The translations under genes were made by a program, and so were the position numbers. Under the pieces are notes generated by a model that saw nothing but the letters and a program-made list of their open reading frames with translations, made no database searches and was not told where the DNA came from. Below are positions 1 to 9,299 of a DNA stretch of 50,543 bases, piece after piece. Each line of letters opens with the position of its first letter. The stretch's first letter is position 1. The stretch lies in contig JAJQIL010000098.1 of the NCBI GenBank assembly GCA_021199235.1, forward strand, positions 1 to 50,543, read 5' to 3'. Source of the stretch: Lachnospiraceae bacterium. Its GTDB lineage: Bacteria > Bacillota > Clostridia > Lachnospirales > Lachnospiraceae.

Positions 1-89
1 AGCAGACAGCGGGGTGTGATTCGCGGTCATATGTACAGAAACATCAATGATTGTGCTTAACCGATTTATTGGAGAAGGGGGCGAGGCAG

Positions 90-1823
90 ATGGTTCCGAT
101 TATTTCCATTGGAACGCAGGATTTTGAGTATATCAGGAAAAATCATTATTTTTATGTGGATAAGACGGATTTTATACGAGAATGGTGGGAGAACGGAGAC
201 ACAGTGACCCTGATTACGCGCCCGCGCCGCTTCGGTAAGACTCTGAATATGAGTATGCTGGAACTTTTTTTCTCAAAGCAGTATGCCGGTCGCTCAGAGT
301 TGTTTGAAGGGCTTTCTATTTGGGAAAATCCAAAATATCGTACATTGCAGGGAAGCTATCCGGTGATTTTTATCAGTTTTGCCGGTATCAAAGGAAACAC
401 GTATGAAGATATTCGGGAAAGTATGATCCAGACGATTCTGGATTTATATGCGAAATACCGCTATGTGCTGGATGGAGATGCATTGAATCAGCAGGAAATG
501 GAATATTTTGATTATGTAAGACCGGAGATGTCCGATACAATGGCGGCGATGGCGCTGCATCGTCTGGCGATCTGTATGTACCGTTATTATGGAAAAAAGG
601 CAATCATTCTTCTGGATGAATATGATACGCCGCTGCATGAAGCATATGTTTATGATTTTTGGGATGAACTGCTCCCTTTTATCAGCAGGCTTTTTAACTG
701 TACATTTAAGACGAATCCTTATATGGAACGGGGACTGTTAACCGGAATTACAAGAGTTAGCAAAGAATCTATTTTTTCCGATATGAATAATCTGGAAGTC
801 GTGATGACGACTTCCACAAAATATGAATCGGCCTTTGGCTTCACAGAGGCGGAGGTTTATGAAGCGTTGCGGATGTTTGGATTATCGGAGCAAATTGAAA
901 AAGTGCGGTACTGGTACGATGGATTTTGCTTTGGGAAAAGAAAAGATATTTATAATCCATGGTCGATCACAAAGTATTTGGATTCAGGAAGATTTGGAAC
1001 TTACTGGGCAAATACCAGCTCGAACAGGCTGGTTGGAAAGCTGCTTCAGGAAGGCTCTTCTGAATTGAAAATGGATGCAGAGGATCTGCTCGCGGGCAAG
1101 TCCATTCACAAAAGGCTGGAGGAAGAGATCGCATTTGAAGAACTGGATGAGAGCGATTCAGCGGTTTGGAGTCTGCTTCTTGCGGCAGGGTATCTGCGGA
1201 CGGATAAGCCTGTCGACAATTCTGTAACAGGCAAAGACTGCAGAATGACCGGGAATGAAAATGAACTCGAAATGGAAACGGACAACGAGTATTCGCTGTC
1301 CCTTACAAATCTGGAAGTGAAAAAAGAATTCCGCAAAATCATTCAGAGATGGTTTGCAAATCCATCCACGAGATACAATGACTTTATAAAAGCACTGCTG
1401 CTGGGCGATGTGGATTATATGAATCAGTATACGAATCAGTTTGCCCTGCAGACATTCAGCTTTTTTGACGCCGGGAAGAAATTATCTGACGAAGTGGAGC
1501 CGGAACGATTTTATCACGGCTTTGTGCTGGGGCTGATCGTAGATCTGGCGGAACGTTATCGGATCACTTCGAATCGTGAAAGCGGGCTCGGGCGCTATGA
1601 TGTAGTGTTGGAGCCGTTGCAAAACGACCTCAGAGCTTATGTTCTGGAATTTAAGGTGTTCAATCCTGCGAAGGAGAAAGACTTAAGCGAAACGGTGAAA
1701 GACGCGCATGCTCAGATTGAGAAAATGAAGTATGATACGGATTTGCTTGCAAGAGGGATTCCGCAGGAGCGAATCTGTCATTATGGTTTTGCATTTGAAG
1801 GAAAACGAGTGCTGATCGGATGA
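90..1823 (+). CDS. AAA-ATPase-like protein with C-terminal PD-(D/E)XK nuclease-like domain
   Basis: The N-terminal region carries the P-loop of the 'AAA-ATPase-like' family, RPRRFGKT at about residues 44-51, and a Walker B-like IILLDEYDTP near residue 172. The C-terminal part has the PD-(D/E)XK layout YDVVLEP (about 502) followed by LEFKVF (about 518), as in proteins annotated PDDEXK_9. Members of this family are abundant in gut Firmicutes and Bacteroidetes; their cellular role is not settled, and nuclease activity is inferred from the motif only. An upstream TTG at 51 would add 13 residues, but ATG 90 has a GGAGAAGGGG ribosome site at a sensible distance and the protein then starts like its relatives. 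The gene looks more AT-rich than its neighbours, which suggests transfer. Confidence 0.85.
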   Translation: MVPIISIGTQDFEYIRKNHYFYVDKTDFIREWWENGDTVTLITRPRRFGKTLNMSMLELFFSKQYAGRSELFEGLSIWENPKYRTLQGSYPVIFISFAGIKGNTYEDIRESMIQTILDLYAKYRYVLDGDALNQQEMEYFDYVRPEMSDTMAAMALHRLAICMYRYYGKKAIILLDEYDTPLHEAYVYDFWDELLPFISRLFNCTFKTNPYMERGLLTGITRVSKESIFSDMNNLEVVMTTSTKYESAFGFTEAEVYEALRMFGLSEQIEKVRYWYDGFCFGKRKDIYNPWSITKYLDSGRFGTYWANTSSNRLVGKLLQEGSSELKMDAEDLLAGKSIHKRLEEEIAFEELDESDSAVWSLLLAAGYLRTDKPVDNSVTGKDCRMTGNENELEMETDNEYSLSLTNLEVKKEFRKIIQRWFANPSTRYNDFIKALLLGDVDYMNQYTNQFALQTFSFFDAGKKLSDEVEPERFYHGFVLGLIVDLAERYRITSNRESGLGRYDVVLEPLQNDLRAYVLEFKVFNPAKEKDLSETVKDAHAQIEKMKYDTDLLARGIPQERICHYGFAFEGKRVLIG

Positions 1824-1845
1824 ATGAAGGAACAGGAGGAAATAG

Positions 1846-2415
1846 ATGCGAATCGGAATGGGATATGATGTGCACCGCCTTGTGGAGGATCGCAGACTGA
1901 TCCTCGGCGGCGTGGAAATACCGTACGAAAAGGGACTTTTGGGACATTCGGACGCGGATGTGCTGCTGCACGCGGTCATGGATGCGCTGCTCGGCGCGGC
2001 GGCGCTGGGCGACATCGGAAAGCATTTTCCGGATACGGATGAACGCTACAGAGGCATCTCCAGCGTGGAACTGCTGAAGCGGGTTGGGGAGATGCTGGAT
2101 GAAAAATGCATGATAATAGAAAACATTGACGCGACGATCATCGCGCAGCGGCCGAAGCTGTTGCCCTATATGGAGCAGATGAAGCAGAACATTGCCGGAG
2201 CGCTGCATCTGGAGCCGGGGCGTGTGAACGTGAAAGCGACCACGGAGGAAGGACTCGGCTTTACCGGAACCGGCGAGGGCATTTCCGCTCACGCTGTCTG
2301 CCTGCTGCAGCCGCTGATGGACGGCATTGCGGATGGCAGGATGTATGGAGACGGTACTGCGGGAAGCGGATGCGCGGGCTGTCCGGGGTGTGTGAAAAGT
2401 CAGAGGGCAGATTGA
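1846..2415 (+). CDS. ispF: 2-C-methyl-D-erythritol 2,4-cyclodiphosphate synthase
   Basis: IspF makes the cyclic diphosphate intermediate of the MEP isoprenoid pathway. The sequence has the family signature: GYDVHRL with metal ligands D8 and H10, [12 protein letters not shown] giving H42, the [11 protein letters not shown] loop, and [15 protein letters not shown] near the C-terminus. The start is fixed by AGGAGGAAATAG just upstream. The usual enzyme ends shortly after the ISAHAVCLL segment (about residue 154); this one runs to 189 residues with a glycine-rich tail holding three cysteines in CAGCPGC. No ispD lies next to it, unlike in many Firmicutes. Confidence 0.95.
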   Translation: MRIGMGYDVHRLVEDRRLILGGVEIPYEKGLLGHSDADVLLHAVMDALLGAAALGDIGKHFPDTDERYRGISSVELLKRVGEMLDEKCMIIENIDATIIAQRPKLLPYMEQMKQNIAGALHLEPGRVNVKATTEEGLGFTGTGEGISAHAVCLLQPLMDGIADGRMYGDGTAGSGCAGCPGCVKSQRAD

Positions 2416-2433
2416 AAGAGGACATGGACCGCT

Positions 2434-2853
2434 ATGGAAGGAAAATTTATTAATCGATATAGAAGCTTTTGTGATTGCCTGAGTGGTTTGGAACAGGCGA
2501 AACAGCGGGATCCGGAAGATGCATTTGTGCTGAGCGGAGCTGCGCAGAAATACACTCTGACGTTTGACCTTTCCTGGAAGGTTATGAAGGATATCATTGT
2601 TAAGTATCATAAAATTCTGGATTTTGCAGCCGGTTCACCTCGTGAAACACTTCGAACGGCATATTCGGCAGGGCTGATCTCAGACGACAGATGGATGGAG
2701 ATGCTGTCTTTGAGAAATAATCTGGCTCACGATTATAATGGCGCTTTGGTGAGGGAAGCCTTTGATAAGATTTTAAATGAATATATTCCTCTTTTTTGCC
2801 AGTTTCGGGAGAAAGCAAATGCTTATATCACTGCGATAGAAGAAGAGGGATAA
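2434..2853 (+). CDS. HEPN protein, HI0074-like nucleotidyltransferase partner (orphan)
   Basis: A 139-residue helical protein of the HI0074 / nucleotidyltransferase substrate-binding family, part of the HEPN superfamily. It has R94-NNLA-H99-D-Y101, which matches the R-x4-H-x-Y active motif of HEPN toxins in HEPN/MNT toxin-antitoxin pairs. Such proteins normally sit beside a small minimal nucleotidyltransferase (MNT) antitoxin; none is seen on either side (ispF upstream, cysS downstream). It could be a toxin tamed elsewhere, an inactive remnant, or a solitary RNase. Start ATG 2434 follows GAAAGAGG. The stop codon lies inside a copy of the 27-bp palindromic repeat. Confidence 0.8.
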   Translation: MEGKFINRYRSFCDCLSGLEQAKQRDPEDAFVLSGAAQKYTLTFDLSWKVMKDIIVKYHKILDFAAGSPRETLRTAYSAGLISDDRWMEMLSLRNNLAHDYNGALVREAFDKILNEYIPLFCQFREKANAYITAIEEEG

Positions 2854-2876
2854 CTGTAAAGGTACGGAACAGTTAT
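2850..2876 (+). repeat. 27-bp palindromic repeat, copy A
   Basis: Perfect 8-base arms ATAACTGT and ACAGTTAT around the centre AAAGGTACGGA. The stop codon TAA of the HEPN gene is part of the left arm. Same element as at 37948, 44683 and 46061. Confidence 0.85.
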
Positions 2877-2895
2877 GATGAGGAATGAAAAGGAA

Positions 2896-2924
2896 TTGAC
2901 AAAAGCGGGTTTTTTGCATAGACT
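2896..2924 (+). promoter_or_regulatory. Putative sigma-A-type promoter of cysS
   Basis: TTGACA at 2896-2901, a 17-base spacer and TAGACT at 2919-2924, about 110 bases before cysS. I looked for a T-box leader between this promoter and the start codon and did not find one. Confidence 0.5.
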
Positions 2925-3033
2925 GTTCACAGACATCTGAAGCATGCAACGGAAAAGCGCTGTATGGAATAATAAGGAGCCGCTCTGCGAATGAACGGCA
3001 CATTTATGTTCATGGGAAAGTTGAGGAAACAGG

Positions 3034-4533
3034 ATGAGAGTTTACAATACACTGTCGAAAAGAAAAGAAGAATTTGTGCCGCTGGAGCCGGGCAAGGTAA
3101 AAATGTATGTCTGCGGACCGACGGTCTACAATCTGATTCATATCGGAAATGCGCGCCCGATGATCGTATTTGATACGGTGCGGCGTTATCTGGAGCACAA
3201 GGGCTATGAAGTGAATTATGTGTCCAATTTTACGGACGTGGACGACAAGATCATCGCCAAAGCGAATGAGGAGGGCGTTTCCGCACAGGAGATTTCCGAG
3301 CGGTACATCGCGGAGTGCAAAAAGGACATGGAAGCGATGAATGTGCGCCCGGCGACGACCCATCCGCGTGCGACGCAGGAGATTGACGGGATGATCGAGA
3401 TGATCCGGACGCTGATGGACAAGGGCTATGCCTACAATGTGGACGGCACGGTCTATTTCCGCACCAGAAAGTTTGCGGAGTATGGAAAGCTGTCCCATAA
3501 GAATCTGGATGATCTGCGCTCGGGTGGCCGTTCGCTTCTGGTGACCGGCGAAGATCAGAAGGAGGATCCGCTGGATTTTGTGCTCTGGAAGCCGAAAAAA
3601 GAGGGCGAGCCGTTTTGGCCGTCGCCGTGGAGCGAGGGGCGTCCCGGCTGGCATATTGAGTGCTCGGTGATGTCGAAAAAATATCTGGGCGAGGAAATTG
3701 ACATTCACGCGGGCGGCGAGGATCTGATCTTCCCGCATCATGAGAATGAGATCGCGCAGAGCGAGTGCTGCAACGGCAAACCGTTCGCGAAGTACTGGCT
3801 GCACAATGCGTTTTTGAATATTGATAACCGCAAGATGTCCAAGTCGCTCGGCAATTTCTTTACCGTGCGTGAAATCTCTGAGAAATACGACCTGCAGGTG
3901 CTGCGTTTCTTTATGCTGAGCGCGCATTACCGCAGCCCGCTGAATTTCAGTGCGGACCTGATGGAGGCAGCCGGGAACGGACTGGAGCGTATCCGCAATG
4001 CGGTGTCGAATCTGAAATATATTATGGAGAGCCGCACCATGCAAAATTGCCCGGAGGGCAATGGTGCGGCCTGCGTCCTCGATTCTCATGGAGAATCGGG
4101 ACATATTATGGAAAACAGTGCTGCTTCGGAAGATGCTGTTCTGACATCTGCCGAGCAGGACATCCTGGCCGGAGCAAAGGCTTATGAGACAAAGTTTGAC
4201 GAGGCCATGGACGACGATTTCAACACGGCGGACGCGATCGCGGCGATTTTCGAACTGGTAAAATATGCGAACAGCAACCTTACTTCCGCAAATTCAAAGG
4301 AACTGGTACAGGCAGTGTACGGGGAACTGGTCGATCTGTGCGGCATCCTCGGCCTGATCGTGGAGGAAAAGGAAGAACTGCTGGACGCGGATATCGAGGC
4401 GCTGATCGAAGAGCGGCAGGCTGCGCGCAAGGCAAAGAATTTTGCGCGGGCGGATGAGATCCGCAACCAGCTGGCCGAACAGGGTATCACGCTTCTGGAT
4501 ACGCGTGAGGGTGTAAAGTGGAAACGGGCATGA
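3034..4533 (+). CDS. cysS: Cysteinyl-tRNA synthetase
   Basis: Class I synthetase charging tRNA-Cys. It shows the zinc-site cysteine C27 in YVCGPTVYN, the HIGH-type HIGN (36-39), HIECSVMS, the [15 protein letters not shown] block and KMSKS at 267-271. At 499 residues it is about 30 residues longer than usual. The extra segment, about residues 333-365, is encoded by two near-perfect DNA hairpins (see the repeat at 4031-4098). The gene starts at ATG 3034 after GAGGAAACAGG, and its last bases overlap the start of mrnC. The order cysS-mrnC-rlmB is common in Firmicutes and points to a shared translation/ribosome-maturation operon. Confidence 0.97.
   Translation: MRVYNTLSKRKEEFVPLEPGKVKMYVCGPTVYNLIHIGNARPMIVFDTVRRYLEHKGYEVNYVSNFTDVDDKIIAKANEEGVSAQEISERYIAECKKDMEAMNVRPATTHPRATQEIDGMIEMIRTLMDKGYAYNVDGTVYFRTRKFAEYGKLSHKNLDDLRSGGRSLLVTGEDQKEDPLDFVLWKPKKEGEPFWPSPWSEGRPGWHIECSVMSKKYLGEEIDIHAGGEDLIFPHHENEIAQSECCNGKPFAKYWLHNAFLNIDNRKMSKSLGNFFTVREISEKYDLQVLRFFMLSAHYRSPLNFSADLMEAAGNGLERIRNAVSNLKYIMESRTMQNCPEGNGAACVLDSHGESGHIMENSAASEDAVLTSAEQDILAGAKAYETKFDEAMDDDFNTADAIAAIFELVKYANSNLTSANSKELVQAVYGELVDLCGILGLIVEEKEELLDADIEALIEERQAARKAKNFARADEIRNQLAEQGITLLDTREGVKWKRA
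4031..4098 (+). repeat. Pair of palindromic hairpins in frame inside cysS
   Basis: First hairpin 4031-4070: outer arms GCCGCACC (4031-4038) and GGTGCGGC (4063-4070), a one-sided bulge ATGCAAA on the 5' side, inner arms ATTGCCC and GGGCAAT, loop GGA. Second hairpin 4080-4098: arms CGATTCTC and GAGAATCG, loop ATG. Both are read through in frame and account for much of the extra protein segment. Confidence 0.85.
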
Positions 4534-4967
4534 CGGAAGCAACGGATATGACTGCCTGCATCGACATCGCATTTGCTCTTCCGTCTAAAGACTGGAAGCA
4601 GTATGCCCCGCTGACTCTTGCTTATATCGGCGATGCGGCCTATGAGCTGATCATCCGGACCATTTATGTGAAACGGCACGACATCCAGCCGCAGAAGCTG
4701 CACAGGCTGGTGACGCGCTGCGTCAGCGCAAAAGCGCAGGCAAAAATGATCGCGGCGCTTCTGCCGGAGCTTGACGAGGAGGAGACGGCTATTTACCGCC
4801 GGGGACGCAATTCCAGGCCCTATACAAAGGCGAAGAATGCTACCATGACGGAATATCTGGAGGCGACCGGCTTCGAGGCGCTTATGGGTTATCTGTATCT
4901 GGAAGAAAAGTATGAGCGGATGACGGAGCTGACAGTGAAAGGGCTGGAGAGCATTGGGCTCGCGTAA
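4518..4967 (+). CDS. mrnC: Mini-ribonuclease III
   Basis: A 149-residue protein made of an RNase III catalytic domain without a double-stranded-RNA-binding domain, as in Mini-III, which trims the ends of 23S rRNA precursor in Bacillus. The family segment [16 protein letters not shown] is present, with the acidic residues expected in the active site. I place the start at GTG 4518, which has GAGG about 8 bases upstream; ATG 4530, overlapping the cysS stop codon as ATGA, is an alternative. Either start means cysS and mrnC overlap and are probably translationally coupled. Confidence 0.9.
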   Translation: METGMTEATDMTACIDIAFALPSKDWKQYAPLTLAYIGDAAYELIIRTIYVKRHDIQPQKLHRLVTRCVSAKAQAKMIAALLPELDEEETAIYRRGRNSRPYTKAKNATMTEYLEATGFEALMGYLYLEEKYERMTELTVKGLESIGLA

Positions 4968-5059
4968 GAAAAAACTGCAAGAATCTGCCTGCCGTCTGCT
5001 TGCGGATGCCAGGGCAAGACGTCGGGCGCAGGTGTGACAAAATCATTTTAGGAGACAAT

Positions 5060-5842
5060 ATGAGAAAACAGGAACTAAATGAACATCCGGACGCAGCGGA
5101 TTCCGGCCTCATTGAGGGCCGCAACGCCGTTCTGGAGGCTTACCGTTCGGGCAAGACGATTGACCGTCTGCTGATTCAGGACGGCTGCCAGGACGGGCCA
5201 ATTCAGTCCATCAAAAGAGAGGCACGCAAGGCAGGTACGATCATTGATTTCGTGCCGAAGGAGCGTCTGGACGGCATGTCACAGACCGGACGGCATCAGG
5301 GCGTGATCGCCTGTGCAGCGGCCTATGATTACGCGGAGGTTTCGGATATTCTGGTGGCGGCGCGCGAAAAGGGCGAGGATCCGTTTTTGATCCTGCTGGA
5401 CGGGATCGAGGATCCGCATAACCTTGGTGCAATCGTCCGTACCGCCAATCTGGCGGGTGCGCACGGTGTGATTATTCCGAAGCGGCATGCGGTGGGGCTG
5501 ACTGCGACGGTGGCGCGTGCTTCGGCGGGGGCTCTGAACTATACGCCGGTCGCACGCGTGACGAATCTGGGAAATACGATAGAAGAGCTGAAAAAAGAAG
5601 GCATCTGGTTTGCCTGTGCAGCCATGGATGCGCAGCCCATGTATGAGGCAAGTCTTACCGGACCGATCGGACTGGTGATCGGTGCGGAGGGCAGCGGCGT
5701 GAGCCGTCTCGTCCGCGAAAAATGTGATTTTGCAGTTTCCATCCCGATGCACGGAGATATCGATTCGCTGAACGCGTCAGTCGCGGCCGGGGTGCTGAGC
5801 TTTGAAATCGTGCGGCAGAGACAGTATGGAAGTAAAAAATAA
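5060..5842 (+). CDS. rlmB: 23S rRNA (guanosine-2'-O-)-methyltransferase, TrmH/RlmB family
   Basis: SPOUT-class methyltransferase using S-adenosylmethionine. An N-terminal substrate-binding domain begins LIEGRNAVLEAYRSG. The three SPOUT motifs follow: the N-S-R type region GIEDPHNLGAIVRTANLAGA, then IGLVIGAEGSGVSRLV, then SIPMHGDIDSLNASVA, which form the knotted cofactor site. RlmB methylates G2251 in E. coli; the exact position here is inferred from family and context. The start is ATG 5060 with GGAG at 5051; an upstream TTG reading would add 20 residues unlike the family. Confidence 0.92.
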   Translation: MRKQELNEHPDAADSGLIEGRNAVLEAYRSGKTIDRLLIQDGCQDGPIQSIKREARKAGTIIDFVPKERLDGMSQTGRHQGVIACAAAYDYAEVSDILVAAREKGEDPFLILLDGIEDPHNLGAIVRTANLAGAHGVIIPKRHAVGLTATVARASAGALNYTPVARVTNLGNTIEELKKEGIWFACAAMDAQPMYEASLTGPIGLVIGAEGSGVSRLVREKCDFAVSIPMHGDIDSLNASVAAGVLSFEIVRQRQYGSKK

Positions 5843-5910
5843 CAGGAATACTCTGTTTTGCGTGAGCCGGGCAGCGGTATACGGGAATGATAGAAAGAAG
5901 GAAGCAAAAA

Positions 5911-7347
5911 ATGGGTAAATATTTTGGAACAGACGGATTTCGCGGCGAGGCGAATGTGAAGCTTAACGTTGAGCATGCGTTCAAGGTCGGGCGCTATCTG
6001 GGATGGTATTACGGCCAGATTGCTGACGAACAGACGGAAATGGCAGCGGCCGGGGCTGACGCGGCAGATCAGGCGGGCGCCGGAGACGGAGATGCCTCCG
6101 TGTTCCCGCGGCGGAAGGCCAGAATTGTGATCGGCAAGGACACGCGCCGTTCGAGTTATATGTTCGAGTACGCGCTGGCGGCAGGGCTGACGGCATCTGG
6201 AGCGGATGCGTATCTGCTTCATGTGACAACGACGCCGAGCGTTTCCTATGTGGTGCGCACGGAGGATTTTGACTGCGGCATCATGATTTCCGCGAGCCAC
6301 AACCCCTATTACGACAACGGCCTGAAGATCATCAGCGGCAGCGGCAAAAAGATCGAGGCTGAGGTGGAGGATAAAATCGAGGCTTACATCGATGGAAACT
6401 CAGGCGAGCTTCCGTTTGCGACCGGAGAAAAGATCGGCCGCACGGTGGATCATCAGGCAGGACGGAACCGTTACATCGGGCATCTGATCTCCCTGGCGAC
6501 GCGTTCTTATAAGAATACGAAGGTTGGTCTGGACTGCTCAAACGGCAGTTCTTCCTCGATCGCAAAGAGTGTGTTCGACGCGCTCGGCGCGAAAACCTAT
6601 GTCATTCACAACGAGCCGGACGGCACGAACATCAACCGCGGCTGCGGCTCGACCCATATCGAGGAGCTTCAGAGCTTTGTCCTGGAAAAGGGGCTGGATG
6701 TCGGCTTTGCCTATGACGGGGATGCGGACCGCTGCATCGCGGTCGATTCCAACGGACGCATCATCGACGGCGACCTGATCCTGTACATCTGCGGAAAATA
6801 TCTGAAAGAGAACAGACAGCTGGAGAACAATACCGTCGTCACGACCATTATGTCCAACATCGGACTTTACAAAGCCTTTGACCGCGAAGGAATCCGTTAT
6901 GAAAAGACTGCGGTCGGAGACAAATATGTCTATGCGAACATGTGCGAGAACGGACACTGCCTGGGAGGCGAGCAGTCCGGTCACATTATTTTTTCCAAAT
7001 ATGCGACGACCGGCGACGGCATTCTGACGTCCATCATGGTGATGGAAGTCATGATGGATAAAAAGAGGAGTCTCGCGTCGTTGGCCTCTGAGGTGGAGAT
7101 CTATCCGCAGCTTCTGAAAAACGTGCGTGTCGCGGATAAGGCGGCCGTAAAGGCGAATGCGGCGGTGCAGGCGGCTATCGAGGCGGCTGCAGAGGCACTC
7201 GGCGATGAGGGACGTATCCTTGTGCGCGAGAGCGGTACCGAGCCGGTGATCCGCGTGATGGCGGAAGCAAAGACTGACGAGCTCTGCACACAGCATGTAG
7301 ATGCAATCATCGAGGTGATGAGAGAGCAGGGGCTTGTTCAGGAATAA
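5911..7347 (+). CDS. glmM: Phosphoglucosamine mutase
   Basis: Alpha-D-phosphohexomutase turning glucosamine-6-phosphate into glucosamine-1-phosphate for cell-wall precursor synthesis. It starts GKYFGTDGFRGEANV, typical of GlmM. The phosphoserine loop is ISASHNP with catalytic Ser near 129, the metal loop is DGDADR near 270, the sugar loop is GGEQSGH, and the phosphate-binding RESGTEPVIRVM is near the end. ATG 5911 has AGAAGGAAG upstream; the earlier ATG 5887 does not. There is an alanine/glycine/aspartate-rich insertion at about residues 42-68 that GlmM normally lacks; it contains a short palindrome (ACGGAG/CTCCGT). Confidence 0.93.
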   Translation: MGKYFGTDGFRGEANVKLNVEHAFKVGRYLGWYYGQIADEQTEMAAAGADAADQAGAGDGDASVFPRRKARIVIGKDTRRSSYMFEYALAAGLTASGADAYLLHVTTTPSVSYVVRTEDFDCGIMISASHNPYYDNGLKIISGSGKKIEAEVEDKIEAYIDGNSGELPFATGEKIGRTVDHQAGRNRYIGHLISLATRSYKNTKVGLDCSNGSSSSIAKSVFDALGAKTYVIHNEPDGTNINRGCGSTHIEELQSFVLEKGLDVGFAYDGDADRCIAVDSNGRIIDGDLILYICGKYLKENRQLENNTVVTTIMSNIGLYKAFDREGIRYEKTAVGDKYVYANMCENGHCLGGEQSGHIIFSKYATTGDGILTSIMVMEVMMDKKRSLASLASEVEIYPQLLKNVRVADKAAVKANAAVQAAIEAAAEALGDEGRILVRESGTEPVIRVMAEAKTDELCTQHVDAIIEVMREQGLVQE

Positions 7348-7437
7348 AAAAGAACACGAAAGTGGGAAGCAGACAGTTCATTCGCGTACCGCTGTGTTTG
7401 TAAAGAAGATATGTAATGATCCGGGCAGGCATTTGCA

Positions 7438-7464
7438 CTTGCTGTGAAGGAGCGGAATAGTTAC
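7438..7464 (+). repeat. 27-bp palindromic repeat, decayed copy B
   Basis: About 21 of 27 positions match the consensus seen at 2850 and 46061; the right part GGAATAGTTAC is kept while the left arm has decayed and reads into CACTTGCTG. Confidence 0.55.
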
Positions 7465-7487
7465 GAAGACAGAGGAGAGAGAAAATC

Positions 7488-9215
7488 ATGGAACACAAAT
7501 GGAAGCGGCTGCTTTCTTATTATAAGCCATATCTGGGGCTGTTTGCCTCAGATATGTTTTTTGCGATTCTGGGAGGAGCGGTCACACTGGCGATCCCGCT
7601 GGTAGTCCGCTATATCACATATAATGTCATTCAGCTGCCGTCGAATGAGGCACTTCCGATCATCACGAAGCTTGGCATTGCGATGATCGTGATGGTGGCA
7701 GTGGAATGCTTCTGCAATTTTTATATCGGGTATTACGGACACAATATGGGCGCAAGGATCGAGCACGACATGCGCGCTGAGATTTTCGGACATTACCAGA
7801 AGCTGTCCTTTGCATATTATGACAACCATCAGACCGGGCAGATGCTCTCCCGCATCACCGCGGATCTGTTCGACATCAGCGAGCTGCTGCACCACGGCCC
7901 TGAGGATATCGTGATCTCGCTGATCAAGCTGATCGGTTCCTGCGTAATTCTGGCGCAGATCAACTGGCAGCTGACGCTGGTGACCTACCTGTTCATCCCG
8001 ATCATTGCCTGCTACGCGCTGTATCTGAACAAAAAAATGAAGGTCGCGTTCAAGGAAAACCGCCGCCGGATGGCGGACATCAACGGGCAGATCGAGGACA
8101 GCCTTTCCGGTATCCGTGTGGTAAAATCCTTTGGCAACGAGCACATCGAGGAAGAAAAATTCCACGGCGGCAACGAACGCTTTGTCGAGGCGAAAAAGCT
8201 GAGCTACAAATTTATGGCGATGTACAATTCGGGGCTTGGCGCGATGACGACCCTCGTCACCATCGTCGTTCTGCTGGTCGGCACCGGGCTTATCACCGCC
8301 GGGCTGATGGCGATCGCCGATCTGGTGACGTTCCTTCTGTATATCAACAACTTTACCGACCCGATCAAAAAGCTGATCACCCTGACCGAGCAGTTCCAGA
8401 ACGGATTTTCCGGATACGAGAGGTTCCTTGAAGTGATGGACATCGAGCCGGATATTCAGGACGCGCCGGATGCCGTCAGTATGGATACGGCAAAGGGAGA
8501 TATCCACTTTAAAAATGTCTCTTTTAAATATGAAGAAGGACAGGATACTGTCTTAAGCCACATCGACCTGAATGTGAAGGCCGGGGATTACCTGGCGATC
8601 GTCGGAGCGTCGGGCGGCGGCAAAACGACCCTGTGCAGCCTGATTCCGCGCTTTTACGACGTGGACAGCGGTGAGATCCTGCTGGACGGCACGGACATCC
8701 GCAAAATTAAGCTTGCGGACCTGCGCAGACAGATTGGTATCGTGCAGCAGGATGTCTACCTGTTTACGGAAAACATCATGGAAAACATCCGTTATGGCCG
8801 GCCGAATGCGACTGATGAAGAAGTCATCGAGGCGGCAAAGCTGGCGAATGCTCACGAATTCATTTCCCAGCTGCCGAACGGCTATTACACGGATATCGGC
8901 CAGCGCGGCGTGAAGCTTTCCGGTGGCCAGAAACAGCGCCTCTCCATCGCGCGCGTGTTCCTGAAAAACCCGCCCATTCTGATTTTTGATGAGGCGACCT
9001 CCGCCCTCGACAACGAGAGCGAGCGCATTGTGCAGCAGTCTCTGGAAAAGCTGGCCAAAGGCCGCACGACCTTCGTGATCGCGCACCGCCTGTCCACCAT
9101 CCGCAACGCGCAGAAAATCCTCGTCCTCACCCCGAATGGCATCGAGGAGCAGGGAACGCATGAAGAGCTGCTGGCGAAGAACGGCGTCTATACCAGACTG
9201 TATGAGAACCGGTGA
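7488..9215 (+). CDS. ABC-type multidrug/lipid exporter, fused permease and ATPase
   Basis: A 575-residue half-transporter of the MsbA-like exporter type: six membrane helices in the first 300 residues, then an ATPase domain with Walker A GASGGGKTT (373-381), Q-loop QQDVYLF, signature LSGGQ (477-481), Walker B with D501-E502 and switch H533. There is no second half-transporter gene next to it, so it probably acts as a homodimer. The substrate cannot be read from sequence. The ATG follows GAGGAGAGAAAATC. It is separated from glmM by about 140 bases containing a decayed 27-bp repeat. Confidence 0.9.
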   Translation: MEHKWKRLLSYYKPYLGLFASDMFFAILGGAVTLAIPLVVRYITYNVIQLPSNEALPIITKLGIAMIVMVAVECFCNFYIGYYGHNMGARIEHDMRAEIFGHYQKLSFAYYDNHQTGQMLSRITADLFDISELLHHGPEDIVISLIKLIGSCVILAQINWQLTLVTYLFIPIIACYALYLNKKMKVAFKENRRRMADINGQIEDSLSGIRVVKSFGNEHIEEEKFHGGNERFVEAKKLSYKFMAMYNSGLGAMTTLVTIVVLLVGTGLITAGLMAIADLVTFLLYINNFTDPIKKLITLTEQFQNGFSGYERFLEVMDIEPDIQDAPDAVSMDTAKGDIHFKNVSFKYEEGQDTVLSHIDLNVKAGDYLAIVGASGGGKTTLCSLIPRFYDVDSGEILLDGTDIRKIKLADLRRQIGIVQQDVYLFTENIMENIRYGRPNATDEEVIEAAKLANAHEFISQLPNGYYTDIGQRGVKLSGGQKQRLSIARVFLKNPPILIFDEATSALDNESERIVQQSLEKLAKGRTTFVIAHRLSTIRNAQKILVLTPNGIEEQGTHEELLAKNGVYTRLYENR

Positions 9216-9299
9216 TGCGCCGGGACAGGCATCAAAGAACTGAATGGAATCATTTAGAGAAACGGAGACCCCAAGGTCAGGAAAGGAACGATACATACT

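Noticed and set aside
1-89. Possible start of the first gene at TTG 51 or an upstream partial gene
   Set aside because: The 13 added residues do not resemble the family and ATG 90 has a clear ribosome site; nothing else codes convincingly in these bases.
2854-3033. T-box riboswitch upstream of cysS
   Set aside because: Only about 110 bases follow the putative promoter and I find neither the T-box sequence nor a matching antiterminator/terminator pair.
3010-4104. 364-codon open frame on the - strand opposite cysS
   Set aside because: Antisense shadow of a clear cysS; arginine/histidine-rich translation without domains or ribosome site.
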